The notes under the pieces are model-generated. The model worked only from the letters and a program-made list of their open reading frames with translations, searched no databases and was not told the origin of the DNA. Positions 52,561 to 63,000 of a DNA stretch of 64,000 nucleotides are shown piece after piece (the first letter of the stretch is position 1; each line of letters opens with the position of its first letter). Location: assembly GCF_039621855.1 (NCBI RefSeq), contig NZ_CP155071.1, positions 4,278,001 through 4,342,000 of the forward strand, in the 5' to 3' direction. Position numbers and translations under genes: made by a program. Source of the DNA: Erwinia sp. HDF1-3R (GTDB lineage: Bacteria > Pseudomonadota > Gammaproteobacteria > Enterobacterales > Enterobacteriaceae).

Positions 52561-54015
52561 CTACAGCCCACCGATATGCACGGCCTTCACTTCCAGATAC
52601 TCTTCCAACCCCAGCACCGACCCTTCACGACCCAGCCCGGACTCTTTTATCCCGCCGAACGGTGCCACTTCCGTTGATACCGCGCACTCGTTGACCCCTA
52701 CCATGCCGCTTTCCAACGCCTGGGATACCCGAAATACACGCTGCAAATTCTGCGTATAGAAGTAGGCCGCCAGACCAAATTCAGTGTCGTTTGCCCGGCG
52801 TATCACTTCTTCTTCATTATCAAAGCGAAAACAGGCCGCGACCGGCCCAAAGGTCTCTTCCCGGGCCAGCTGCATATTTTCACTGGCTTCGGCAATCACC
52901 GTGGGCTGCCAGAAATTTCCGCCCAGCGCATGTCGTGCGCCGCCGGTGAGGATCTGCCCACCCTTCGCGATGGCATCATTGACGTGTTCCTCAACCTTAT
53001 CTACCGCTGCTGATTCGATTAGCGGCCCCACAATCACGCCCTCATCCATGCCGTTGCCCACCTTAAGCTTGCTCACCTCATCGGCGAGCTGCCGCACAAA
53101 CCTGTCATAAACGTTACTCTGAATATAAAAGCGGTTAACGCTGACGCACACCTGTCCGGCATTGCGGAACTTATTGGCGATCGCCCCTTTGACTGCGGCA
53201 TCGATATCCGCATCCTCAAAAACAATGTAGGGCGCGTTGCCACCGAGCTCCATTGAGACTTTTTTCATCGTTTCGGCGGCATTACGCATTAGCAGTTTGC
53301 CAACCTGCGTTGAACCGGTAAAAGAGATCTTCCTGACCGCTTTACTGGCCATAATCGCATCGCTAATTGCGTGCGTATCGCCCGCAACAGCGTTAATCAC
53401 ACCGTCCGGCACCCCGGCTTTTTTTGCCAGCGCCAGCAGCGCAAAGGCAGAGAGTGGCGTATTGTTAGCCGGTTTAATCACCCCGGTGCAGCCTGCGGCC
53501 AGGGCCGGGCCAAGCTTGCGGGTCAGCATCGCCATCGGGAAGTTCCAGGGCGTTATCGCCGCGACCACGCCGACAGGCTCGCGGGTGGCCAGAATCCTTG
53601 AGCCCGTTTTAGCAGGAGGGATGATCTCCCCATTGGCTCGTTTTGCCTGCTCGGCAAACCACTGGATAAAGCTGGCGGCATACTCTACTTCGCCCTCCGC
53701 TTCTTTTACCGGCTTGCCCTGCTCCGCCGTCATCAGCTTCCCGAGCCAGGTTTTATTATCGATAATCAGCTGATACCAGCGATTCAGGATCTCGCTGCGC
53801 GCTTTCGCCGTTTTCTGCCGCCAGGCCGGAAAGGCATTTTCGGCTGCGGCAATCGCCTGTTCTGTCTCGCTTTTACCCGCGCGGGCCACCTGGGCTATGA
53901 CCTCGCCCGTGGCCGGATTAACCACATCAAAGGTCGTCGCGCAGCGCTGCCACTGTCCGTCCGCGAGATAACCGGTCTGGAAGAGGTCGTTATCCTGAAG
54001 GAATGATAGGTTCAT
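52561..54015 (-). CDS. gabD: Succinate-semialdehyde dehydrogenase, GabD type
   Basis: This aldehyde dehydrogenase family member has 484 residues (E. coli GabD 482). It would oxidise succinic semialdehyde (or a similar semialdehyde) to the acid. The cofactor loop GSTQVGK lies near 235, the general base is E256 in MELGGNAP and the catalytic Cys is C290 in NAGQVCVS. E. coli GabD has a second Cys two residues later (TCVC); here it is Ser. It stands where E. coli has yhcO. No gabT, gabP or regulator is adjacent, so the true substrate is uncertain. Confidence 0.85.
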   Translation of the reverse strand: MNLSFLQDNDLFQTGYLADGQWQRCATTFDVVNPATGEVIAQVARAGKSETEQAIAAAENAFPAWRQKTAKARSEILNRWYQLIIDNKTWLGKLMTAEQGKPVKEAEGEVEYAASFIQWFAEQAKRANGEIIPPAKTGSRILATREPVGVVAAITPWNFPMAMLTRKLGPALAAGCTGVIKPANNTPLSAFALLALAKKAGVPDGVINAVAGDTHAISDAIMASKAVRKISFTGSTQVGKLLMRNAAETMKKVSMELGGNAPYIVFEDADIDAAVKGAIANKFRNAGQVCVSVNRFYIQSNVYDRFVRQLADEVSKLKVGNGMDEGVIVGPLIESAAVDKVEEHVNDAIAKGGQILTGGARHALGGNFWQPTVIAEASENMQLAREETFGPVAACFRFDNEEEVIRRANDTEFGLAAYFYTQNLQRVFRVSQALESGMVGVNECAVSTEVAPFGGIKESGLGREGSVLGLEEYLEVKAVHIGGL

Positions 54016-54140
54016 TATATTCTCCTGTAGGGGTTTACCATCCTGATGAGATCAGTATAGATGGCGTGCTTTATCCCCGCAGGCAACGGACAGGAATACG
54101 CTCAGGACAGATGCGGATGCAGGTAGGTGAGCGTGTACGA

Positions 54141-54172
54141 GTGCAGGTGCAGGTGCAGGTGCAGGTGCAGGT
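54141..54172. repeat. Short GTGCAG hexamer array
   Basis: Five exact GTGCAG units plus GT run from 54141 to 54172, between gabD and aaeB. A nearby TGCCTGCACC (about 54180-54190) can pair with GGTGCAGG to form a hairpin. It is the third hexamer/heptamer array within 3.5 kb. Confidence 0.85.
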
Positions 54173-54201
54173 CAATAATGTGCCTGCACCCTGCCCTGGG
54201 G

Positions 54202-56187
54202 TTAAATCTGAATCAGCGTGCTTTGGTACTTTTTCAGCATCTCCCTGAGCCGCTGCACCGGCTCGGTGGCGCTGAGTGGCGCGTCATACTGCTGGAGTTT
54301 GTCCTGGTAAATGTCCAGCTCCGCCAGCAGCTGCTCAAAATTACGCCGACGCTTCGTATCACTGCCGGAGGCGACGACGCGGTCTGCGGTGTGGCGCAGC
54401 TGTTTATGGTAGGCCGACAGATCGGCATTGACCGGAATTTCTGCCTCACGCAGCCGCTGATGGCTGATAATCAGCGTCAGGGCGATGCGATACTTGTTAA
54501 TGTCGCCTGGGAACATATTGAGCAGCATAAACAACTGCTGGTAAAGCGCGGGCAGGTGATTTTCCCGCCGTCTGAGCTGATTTGTCGTCAGGGCCGAAAC
54601 CGCAGAGTACATAAAGCGGTTAAGCAGCGTGCGGCCAATGCGGTCTTTTGACGTATCACGAATAAGCAGGATCACCAGCAGCGCCAGAAAGCAGCCAATG
54701 GCCTGGCCAAGCGCGTTATCCAGAAAGGCGCTCACGTTAAAGGTCATCGGGTTATCAAGCGTCAGTACGTTGACCGTGCCAACCAGTGCGCCCAGCGTGC
54801 CAATCTGCCGACGCTGAATAAGGATCCCGGCAACAAATGCCATTACCCCCATCGCGATGCACAACAACAGCATACTCTGTTGTGTCGATGGCATGATGAA
54901 CATGTAGTAAAGCGAGCCGAGCGGAATGGCAACAATCATCCCGTAGAGGAAGTCTTTCGCCATCATCAGCGGATTGGGCATGCGCATCGCCAGCGCGGTG
55001 ACGACCGCCAGCATAACCATGGCACCACTCCCCGACGACCAGCCTGACCAGAGCCAGAACAGCGAGCCGATAGCAGTGGCAACAAAGGTGCGGATACCGT
55101 TAACCAGCGCGTGTCGTGTTTCCGCAGAACGCATTTTCACTACCGGCTCACCATTCAGAACCTCTTCTTCCATACTGCTGATGCGGGCGTTGGTGTGAAT
55201 GCCCTTAAGCAGAAGCAGATAGCGGGTTGCTGCACCCACCCAGTTTGCGATAGTGACCGGGGTATTTTTACTGCCGCTGGCGCTGATGACTCTACGCAGC
55301 ACCTTCATCTGTTTGTGGACTTCTGCCACCGTAGTGGCCGGTTTTTCAAATAACAGATGAAACTGCGGCGGCAGGTAAGCCTCACGTGTGTCCTGGATAA
55401 CAAAGGCCTCAGCCGCCTGGGTAATCAGCGTCAGCGAAAGCGTGTTTAAAGCACGCAGGCGTCGATCGATGTTATGCCATCTTCCCGACTCCATCATCAG
55501 GTGGCTACGCATGCCGTTAACGGCGGTTGTGCGACGCACCAGTCCGGTCAGGGCCTTATCGACCTCCTCTTTCGGCGCAGGCGCGACGCAGAGCTGCATC
55601 AGATGATAGTGATCCACCAGCAGCGCATCCACTTCCCGATCGAGATCCTGCTTAATGGAGCGCGGAGAGAACAGCATATCGGCGAGGATAGCGCAGACGA
55701 TCCCTATGATGATTTCGCTACAGCGTTCAACGGCAAACTGCGGTGCCACCAGTACCGAACCATTGGCATTCAGACTTACCACGATAATCAGCGCGGTGTA
55801 GCCCGCCAGACCCAATGCATAGGAGTTCTCAACTTTGATCAGTGAGGAGAGCCAGACGCAGAATCCTGCCCACAGACAGCACAACAGCAGCATAACGACC
55901 GGTGCGCGAATGGTGGCGATCATGATCACCAGCGAGGCGATGCAGCCGATAAAGGTGCCGATAATACGCAGCATGCCACGGTGACGTAGCGCACCGGAAA
56001 AGGGATCGCCGCCGGCCGCAAATGCCGTGCCGCCCGCAACGATACAGGCCGTCATGACGGCCCAGCGCGGCGTTTGCAGATTAAAGTGAAAGCCAATCAC
56101 CAGTGCCAGCACAATGGCAAAGGTGAGTTTGATCGGAAATCGCAGACGATACCACTGCATAACTGCTCCCTGCTTAGCCGAACTCAC
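54202..56187 (-). CDS. aaeB: p-hydroxybenzoic acid efflux pump subunit AaeB
   Basis: AaeB is the inner-membrane component of the aromatic carboxylic acid efflux pump. It has 661 residues (E. coli 655) and is a FUSC-type protein with two blocks of membrane segments (about 12-170 and 365-510) and large cytoplasmic parts. It overlaps aaeA by 14 bp. The operon is aaeXAB, divergent from aaeR. Confidence 0.93.
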   Translation of the reverse strand: MSSAKQGAVMQWYRLRFPIKLTFAIVLALVIGFHFNLQTPRWAVMTACIVAGGTAFAAGGDPFSGALRHRGMLRIIGTFIGCIASLVIMIATIRAPVVMLLLCCLWAGFCVWLSSLIKVENSYALGLAGYTALIIVVSLNANGSVLVAPQFAVERCSEIIIGIVCAILADMLFSPRSIKQDLDREVDALLVDHYHLMQLCVAPAPKEEVDKALTGLVRRTTAVNGMRSHLMMESGRWHNIDRRLRALNTLSLTLITQAAEAFVIQDTREAYLPPQFHLLFEKPATTVAEVHKQMKVLRRVISASGSKNTPVTIANWVGAATRYLLLLKGIHTNARISSMEEEVLNGEPVVKMRSAETRHALVNGIRTFVATAIGSLFWLWSGWSSGSGAMVMLAVVTALAMRMPNPLMMAKDFLYGMIVAIPLGSLYYMFIMPSTQQSMLLLCIAMGVMAFVAGILIQRRQIGTLGALVGTVNVLTLDNPMTFNVSAFLDNALGQAIGCFLALLVILLIRDTSKDRIGRTLLNRFMYSAVSALTTNQLRRRENHLPALYQQLFMLLNMFPGDINKYRIALTLIISHQRLREAEIPVNADLSAYHKQLRHTADRVVASGSDTKRRRNFEQLLAELDIYQDKLQQYDAPLSATEPVQRLREMLKKYQSTLIQI

Positions 56188-57106
56188 GCAGGCGATGCAT
56201 CAGTTTCATCATGGGTGACATATCACTGGTCTGACGATCGCGCGCACCCGTTATCACTACCGTTGCAGTGGTACCGGAAGGATAAATATTACCCTGCTGC
56301 TGATCCAGACGGATACGGACGGGCACACGCTGCGCCAGACGCACCCACTCAAGGTTTGAGTCGATGGTAGCCATGCCTTTACTGTCTATCGTGCTGCTGC
56401 TGTTGGTCACCCCAGCCGCAATACTGTCAACGGTGCCGTGCAGCACGCGATTACTGCCCAGCGGCGTAATCTCTACGCGATAGCCCGGCCGAACGCCCTC
56501 CAGCTTAGTCTCTTCCATATAGGCGAGGATGTAGAAAGTATGCGCCTGCACCAGCGCCACCGCCGTCGATCCCCGGGTAATGAACTCACCGCGGTAGACG
56601 TTAAGGTTGGTAATCCAGCCATCAGCAGGGGCTTTCACTACGGTACGGGTTAAATCGAGCTGCGCGGTATCACGGGTTGCCGTGGCCTTTGCCAGCTGAT
56701 GCTCGGTAGTCTGGTATTCATTGTTCGCCTGGTCGATCGCTTCCCGCGACATCGCAGAGACGCCCAGCTGGTTACGGCGGGCAGCCTCACGTCGTTTTTC
56801 ACTGACCAGCGTCTGATAATAGGCGACGTCGGCTTCGGCCTGATTCAGCGCCTGCTGATAACGCGGCTGATCAACCACAAACAGCACCTGATCTTTTTTC
56901 ACCAGCTGGTTGTCGTGTACGCGAACGTCGGTGATCAGACCGCTAACATCCGGGGCTATCGCCACGATATCAGCGGTAAATTTAGCATCACGCGTCCAGG
57001 GCGACTCGGTGTAAAACACCCAGGCACGGAAGATGACAATGACGGCTACGATGACCAGAATAAGGGTAATGGCAAACCGGGAAATTTTTCTTGTTAGCGC
57101 TTTCAC
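56174..57106 (-). CDS. aaeA: p-hydroxybenzoic acid efflux pump adaptor AaeA
   Basis: AaeA is the periplasmic HlyD-type membrane fusion subunit, 310 residues. An N-terminal anchor (about 12-30) precedes a biotinyl-lipoyl-like half ([20 protein letters not shown]), a short hairpin helix and the second half ([20 protein letters not shown]). It lies 7 bp after aaeX. Confidence 0.95.
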   Translation of the reverse strand: MKALTRKISRFAITLILVIVAVIVIFRAWVFYTESPWTRDAKFTADIVAIAPDVSGLITDVRVHDNQLVKKDQVLFVVDQPRYQQALNQAEADVAYYQTLVSEKRREAARRNQLGVSAMSREAIDQANNEYQTTEHQLAKATATRDTAQLDLTRTVVKAPADGWITNLNVYRGEFITRGSTAVALVQAHTFYILAYMEETKLEGVRPGYRVEITPLGSNRVLHGTVDSIAAGVTNSSSTIDSKGMATIDSNLEWVRLAQRVPVRIRLDQQQGNIYPSGTTATVVITGARDRQTSDMSPMMKLMHRLREFG

Positions 57107-57113
57107 TCAGACC

Positions 57114-57317
57114 TCAGACAAACAATCGGGAAACCAGATAAAATAGGCAGCAGTAGAGTGCTGTATTAAACAGTGCGGGATGCCAGACCAAATCGTAGAT
57201 CCCGGTTGGCGTAAGCAGACGACGCACCAGCCAGAACAGCATCAGTGACACTATGATTTCAAAGAATATGGGCGGAAAGGAGAGCCCAAATATTACAATA
57301 ACCGGAAGCATACTCAT
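57114..57317 (-). CDS. aaeX: Small membrane protein AaeX
   Basis: AaeX is a 67-residue protein with two hydrophobic helices, the first gene of aaeXAB. The blocks [38 protein letters not shown] and SRLFV match E. coli. Its role in the pump is not known. Confidence 0.93.
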   Translation of the reverse strand: MSMLPVIVIFGLSFPPIFFEIIVSLMLFWLVRRLLTPTGIYDLVWHPALFNTALYCCLFYLVSRLFV

Positions 57318-57561
57318 CTCTTATCCTTGTCAGTACTTAACCGGGCTCGCATTTGCCATACAAAAGCCACCTCCCTTGCTCAGGGCGGTTGCTGTTTTAC
57401 AGGTTGATGATGACAGTCCTGTGCGCATACTGTCAGATAATCATAACCGGCGCTCAATGAATAATAGCGTATCCAGGAGCCAGCATTTCGGCGAGTTGAG
57501 TTACTGAGGAGTAACCCGGCGGTGCTATAGTAACGCGGCTGACTATGTGTTTTCTACCTAA

Positions 57562-57577
57562 TGTGATCTAAATCACT
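57562..57577. promoter_or_regulatory. CRP-like site between aaeX and aaeR
   Basis: TGTGA-TCTAAA-TCACT matches the CRP consensus at nine of ten key bases. It lies 19 bp before the aaeR ATG and about 245 bp from aaeX, so it would act on aaeR, possibly as a repressing site if the start point is close. Confidence 0.5.
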
Positions 57578-57595
57578 TTTAAGCCAGAGTTAATA

Positions 57596-58513
57596 ATGGA
57601 AAGACTGAAAGGCATGACCGTGTTTGCACGGGTCGTGGAGCTGGGATCCTTCACCGCTGCCGCCCATCAAATGCAAATGAGCGTTTCCGCCGTAAGCCAA
57701 ATCGTCGCAAAGCTTGAGGACGAATTGCAGATCAAGCTGCTGAATCGCAGCACGCGAAGCCTCGGCCTGACCGAGGCGGGGAAAATTTATTTTCAGGGCT
57801 GTCGGCGAATGATGGCTGAGGCACAGCAGGTGCATGAGCAGCTCTACGCCTTCAACAACACGCCGGTCGGTGCGCTGCGCATCGGTAGCTCCTCTACCAT
57901 GGCGCAGAATGTGTTGGCGACGATGAGCGCAGAGATGCTGAAAAAGTATCCGGGCCTGACCGTCAATCTGGTCACCGGCAGCCCGGCGCCTGACCTGATT
58001 GCTGATGGCCTGGACCTGGTGATCCGCGTGGGGGCGCTGCAGGATTCTAACCTGTTTTCCAAAAGGCTCGGCTCAATGCCGATGGTGGTCTGTGCCGCCA
58101 GAAGCTATCTGGCCACCCACGGCATTCCCGAAAAGCCGACGGACATCAGCAATTTTTCCTGGCTGCAATACAGTGTCCGGCCCGACAACGATGTAGAACT
58201 GACCTCGCCGGAAGGCGTTTCGATCCGCCTCTCGCCGCAGGGACGCTTCGCCACCAATGATTCACAAACGCTGATTAAGTGGCTGGGTGCAGGCTCCGGG
58301 ATTGCCTGGGTGCCGTTGATGTGGGTGATTGATGAGATTAACGCCGGTAAAGTGGACATCCTTTTTCCGCACTATCAGTCGGTGCCACGACCGGTTTATG
58401 CGGTCTATACCCAGAAGGATAAGCTACCGCTTAAGGTTCAGCTCTGTATTGATTCTCTGACGGCCTATTTTGACCGGGTGGCGGATATTTATCAGGAGTT
58501 CAGAGGAGAGTAG
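57596..58513 (+). CDS. aaeR: LysR-type regulator AaeR
   Basis: AaeR is the LysR-family activator of aaeXAB that responds to aromatic acids in E. coli. It has 305 residues. The HTH is at about 18-38 (FTAAAHQMQMSVSAVSQIVAK) and a LysR substrate domain follows from about 90. It is divergent from aaeX and convergent with tldD. Confidence 0.92.
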   Translation: MERLKGMTVFARVVELGSFTAAAHQMQMSVSAVSQIVAKLEDELQIKLLNRSTRSLGLTEAGKIYFQGCRRMMAEAQQVHEQLYAFNNTPVGALRIGSSSTMAQNVLATMSAEMLKKYPGLTVNLVTGSPAPDLIADGLDLVIRVGALQDSNLFSKRLGSMPMVVCAARSYLATHGIPEKPTDISNFSWLQYSVRPDNDVELTSPEGVSIRLSPQGRFATNDSQTLIKWLGAGSGIAWVPLMWVIDEINAGKVDILFPHYQSVPRPVYAVYTQKDKLPLKVQLCIDSLTAYFDRVADIYQEFRGE

Positions 58514-58515
58514 GG

Positions 58516-58548
58516 AAATAAAAGACGCCGCCCTGGCAGGCGGCGTCA
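58516..58548 (-). terminator. Intrinsic terminator after tldD
   Basis: GACGCCGCC and GGCGGCGTC form a 9-bp stem with a 6-nt loop. On the minus strand it runs into TTTTATTT, six bp after the tldD stop. It may also slow aaeR transcripts coming the other way. Confidence 0.8.
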
Positions 58549-58553
58549 TGCCG

Positions 58554-59999
58554 TCAGGCGGTACCACCTACGGTCAGTTTATCCAGCTTCAGGGTCGGCT
58601 GGCCAACGCCGACTGGCAGACTCTGCCCCTCTTTGCCGCAGACGCCAACGCCCTTATCCAGCGCCAGATCGTTGCCAACCATCGAAATCTGCTGCATCGC
58701 CTCAATGCCGGAGCCGATGAGCGTCGCCCCTTTCACGGCTTTAGTGACCTTGCCCTTCTCAATCAGATAGGCCTCTGAGGTTGAGAACACAAACTTGCCG
58801 GAGGTGATATCCACCTGCCCACCGCCAAAGTTTGGCGCATACAGGCCGTAATCCACGCTTTCGATAATTTCCTGCGGGGTGGATTTACCGTCCAGCATAT
58901 AGGTATTGGTCATGCGCGGCATCGGCAGATGGGCATAGGACTCACGTCGCCCATTGCCGGTAGGTTTGACTCCCATCAGGCGCGCATTGAGCTTATCCTG
59001 CATATAGCCCTTGAGGATGCCGTTTTCGATCAGCACATTGTACTGCCCGGGTACGCCTTCATCATCCACGGCCAGCGAGCCGCGCAGCCCGTCAATGGTG
59101 CCATCATCAACGACGGTGCAAAGCTCTGATGCCACCATCTGGCCCATCTGACCGCTAAACACCGAGGTTCCCCGCCGGTTGAAGTCACCTTCAAGACCGT
59201 GACCCACCGCTTCGTGCAGCAGGACGCCCGGCCATCCCGCGCCCAGCACTACCGGGATGGTCCCGGCAGGTGCCGCTACGGCGTTAAGATTCACTAACGC
59301 CATCCGCACCGCTTCGCGCGCCCAGGCATCAGCACGAACTTCGCCCGATTCGTCAGCCAGGAAGAATTCGTAGCCGAAACGGCCGCCGCCGCCGCTCGAG
59401 CCGCGTTCGCGCTTACCGTTTTCTTCAACCTGAACGCTGACGGAGAGGCGAACCAGTGGCCGGACGTCGGTCGCAAGCGTTCCATCGGTTGCCGCCACCA
59501 GAATCAGTTCATAGACGCCGCTCAGGCTGGCGCTGACTTCCTGCACCCGCTTATCTGCCGCACGCGCGGTACTGTCAACGCGATGCAGCAGGGCGATTTT
59601 TTCTTCACGACTGAGGCTTTGGAGAGGATCAACCGCCGGATAAAGGGGGCGGTTCATTACCGCACCCAGCGTGCGAGAGATACCGTTGCCCTGCTCACGC
59701 ACAATGCTGCGCGCGGCCATGGCGCTTTGCGTCAGGGCGTTTAGCGTGATCTGGTCGGCATAGGCAAACCCGGTTTTTTCGCCGCTGACCGCACGGACGC
59801 CGACGCCCTGGTCAATATTCCAGGAGCCATCCTTAATAATGCGGTCTTCCAGTACCCAGGATTCGTGAAAGCTGGACTGAAAATAGAGATCCGCATAGTC
59901 GAGCTTACGTTCAGAAAGCTGACCAAGCAGGGTAAAGAGATCCTGTTGATTAATATTATTCGCAGTTAGTAACTGCTCACTTACCAGATTCAGACTCAT
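58554..59999 (-). CDS. tldD: Metalloprotease subunit TldD
   Basis: TldD, with TldE (PmbA), forms a heterodimeric metalloprotease that matures microcin B17 and degrades CcdA in E. coli. The 481 residues equal E. coli. The metal motif is HEAVGH in [14 protein letters not shown] near 260, with the later zinc ligand in the C-terminal [10 protein letters not shown] region. It lies 83 bp after yhdP. TldE is not in this window. Confidence 0.96.
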   Translation of the reverse strand: MSLNLVSEQLLTANNINQQDLFTLLGQLSERKLDYADLYFQSSFHESWVLEDRIIKDGSWNIDQGVGVRAVSGEKTGFAYADQITLNALTQSAMAARSIVREQGNGISRTLGAVMNRPLYPAVDPLQSLSREEKIALLHRVDSTARAADKRVQEVSASLSGVYELILVAATDGTLATDVRPLVRLSVSVQVEENGKRERGSSGGGGRFGYEFFLADESGEVRADAWAREAVRMALVNLNAVAAPAGTIPVVLGAGWPGVLLHEAVGHGLEGDFNRRGTSVFSGQMGQMVASELCTVVDDGTIDGLRGSLAVDDEGVPGQYNVLIENGILKGYMQDKLNARLMGVKPTGNGRRESYAHLPMPRMTNTYMLDGKSTPQEIIESVDYGLYAPNFGGGQVDITSGKFVFSTSEAYLIEKGKVTKAVKGATLIGSGIEAMQQISMVGNDLALDKGVGVCGKEGQSLPVGVGQPTLKLDKLTVGGTA

Positions 60000-60082
60000 G
60001 TATTCTCGCTCTGTGTGGATGAGCCAGTAACCGCTGGCATCGCATTTCTATAGCCTGAGGCAATTCCCCGGTCACGTCAAAT

Positions 60083-63000
60083 TCACTTCGCGCTGTTATC
60101 TCGCGGCTTTCGCAACACTTCGTCAATCTGTGGTTTATCAATCGGCCCGGAAATATGGTAGCGCAGCACCGATATCTTGTTCCAGAGCGGGCCCAGCACT
60201 TTACTGGCCGCAAATACCGCTGCTCCAATCACCGGGTTTACTGCAAAGGCTGTCGCTACGCCCACCGTAGCGGAGATTTCCGGCGTGACCACCGCTTCCA
60301 TATCAATCTGACGTTTCACCAGATCCATTTTACCCTTCATGGCAATATCCGCCTCCAGCCCGTCAACCAGCAGGTTATCGGTATGCAGCGTGCCTTTATC
60401 AATCCAGGCGGTGCCGTTAATGGAGTCGTAGAAAAAGCCGCGATCGAAGGTATCGCTGAAATCAAGGCGCAGCTTACGCAGTAGCGCATCGAAACTCACC
60501 AGGCGCAGGAGCTGCCCGGCGCGGCCCGTATTGACGTCGGCTATCTGACCCGCGCCAAAGTGGCTTTTGAGCACGCCGCTTAGGGTGGCCTCCGACGGCT
60601 GCCAGGGTGCCGACTGCCAGTGAAGATCGTAGTTAATCGTAAAGGGCGAGTCGCGCAGCGGCGAGTTCACACCAAACCAGTTGGTTGCATCATTGACCTT
60701 CCTGCCACTCAGCACCCCCTTCAGCGCGGTGCGTTGGGCACCAGGGCGGTTGACCCACTCGCCGTTCACCGTCAGCCTGGCGCTGCCGGTATCAATTAAC
60801 CCGTTACGCAACGTCAGCGTATCACTGCTATGAGAGAGGTTCGCCTGCATCCGGCCAAATTTCTGCCCTCTCAGCCAGCACTGGTCACAGACGATATTCA
60901 GCGCTGGCCACCGGCTGAAATCAATCCCACGGGTATCGTCAGGCAGCGGCGATGCGCTTTTCTGTGTAGCCCACTCCGGGTTGTAATAAAGATAGTTAAG
61001 GTGACCCACCCAGGGAGAACGCTGATTCATATCCAGCGCGCCTGTAATTTCACGCCCCTTAACCTCTACGCGGGGATCGCCCGATACGCTCTGGCTGAGC
61101 GTTGCGTTCAGATCGTGCCATTCCTGGCCCGCAAGAGTGAGTTGAGGCGTGTGCAGGGTAATATTACCGGGAATGCTGCTTTTGCTACGGGCTTCCAACC
61201 CGCTGCCTTGTGTACTATCCGCGCTGAACAGGCCTAGCCAGGCGGCACCGTCCAGCGGCGGCAGGTTCAGTACCATTCCGCTCTTGTCTGGCAGCGGCGG
61301 CGTTGCTTTGGCATTATTTTCCCATATGCCACGCTCGACCCTGAGCTGTTTGCCCAGCAGCCATCGGCTGTTAAAACGATTACGTTCTCCCAGCGCCCCG
61401 CTCAGGGTGAAAGCGGCCAGATTTCCTTTGGCATTAACTCTGACAGGCATCGCTACACCTGAGTCTTTATCAAGCGGAGAAGGTAAGTGACTGCTCACAT
61501 TTTTCAGATCGCCGTCAAGGACAATCTGATACTCTGCCCCCCCCTTGTGAGGCAAATTGATCAGAATATTACTCTGCCAGCTGGCGCTGCCGCTGAGTTT
61601 TTTCCGCAGGCCGTCGGGAATAAGGTCTATTTTTGCCGGCTGCCAGTCGCCTTTCATATCAATACCGATATCGAAACCTTTCGCTTCTTCGCGGGTAGAA
61701 AAGCTCACACCCACCGGCTGGCCAAACCAGCTGGCGGTCAGCGGTCCGCTTTGCAGATTGCCGTTATCGTAGGTAAAGCGACCGTGAAGCGCATGCAGGG
61801 TGCTGTCCAGCGGTTTGATAAACAGCGTATTATTATTGAGATTCACATCGCCGGTGGCATGCACCTCCTCACCATCCAGCGGGATATTCAGGTGTAAGTG
61901 ACCACTTACATCACCGCCTATTTGTAGCTGTTCCAGCGCCGCGCCAAGGGATGATTTCAACGGGGAAAGATTGAAATAATCACCAACCTCTGCCCCTGAC
62001 CCACTTATATCGCCGTCAATAATCAGCTTTTCCTTCACGTAGTCAGGAATAACGGCGGAAATGTTTCTGCCCTGCACGTCGCCAAGCTTCGTCTCTTGTG
62101 CCTTCATCCACAGACCATCGTTGATAAAGTCGAGGTTAATATCCAGATTCTCAAGCGCGGGCCAGCCTGGCTGGAACTGATAGGTCGCCTGCCTCAGCGG
62201 AACCCATACTTCAAACATGCCGTCATTGTGCTTAAACGGGAACAGATGGGGATTACCGTGGAAGATCAGCGAGGCGTTATGCGCCTGACCGCCTTTGATC
62301 GCCCCGCTAAGATAATTCACCAGCGACGTGCCCATCAGCGGCTCCGGGAAGTAGCGCCAGGCATCCCCGGCCTGCGTGACATTGATTCCCGCCAGGATAT
62401 CCAGCTGTGGCGCCTGTCCTTCAGACTGCGTATAGCTAAAATCACCCCTGGCCCACAAAGAGCGAGCTTTGATGTCCAGCTGGTCGCCGGCCAGCATCAA
62501 CCGATCGTGACTGTACTGCCAGCGGATGCCGCCCGTGGCCTGCTCAATCTCAAGCGGCGCGCGGAACATCGAGCCATACGGCAGGCTGGCATCGCGAATG
62601 TTGAATTTCAGCTGCCCGTCGGCAACCGCGCCCGATACGCTACCGCTAAAGTGTTCCATGCCGGGAAGGAGCTGCCAGTGCTGCCAGCTCAGATCCTGCC
62701 AGCGGGCCTGAAAGCGGCTTTGATCGGGCTGGGCGAGCGGCACATCCACCGCCAGCGCGGTAAGACGCCCGCGAGGCTGCAGTGCGCGCCAGTTATTAAG
62801 CAGCTGCGGCGACAGCCTGGCAAATAAGGGTATCAGCGGATCAATACGTTCGATATCCAGGTTGTTCGCGCGCACGCGAATTTCGTCCTGGCGATCCGGC
62901 CCCGGCAGCGTGCTGTCTGCTGGCAGCCAGAGCAGGGATAACTGCCCTTTCGGCCAGGGCTTCCCATCCGTGACCAGATTGGTTTGCGGCAGATGTATGC

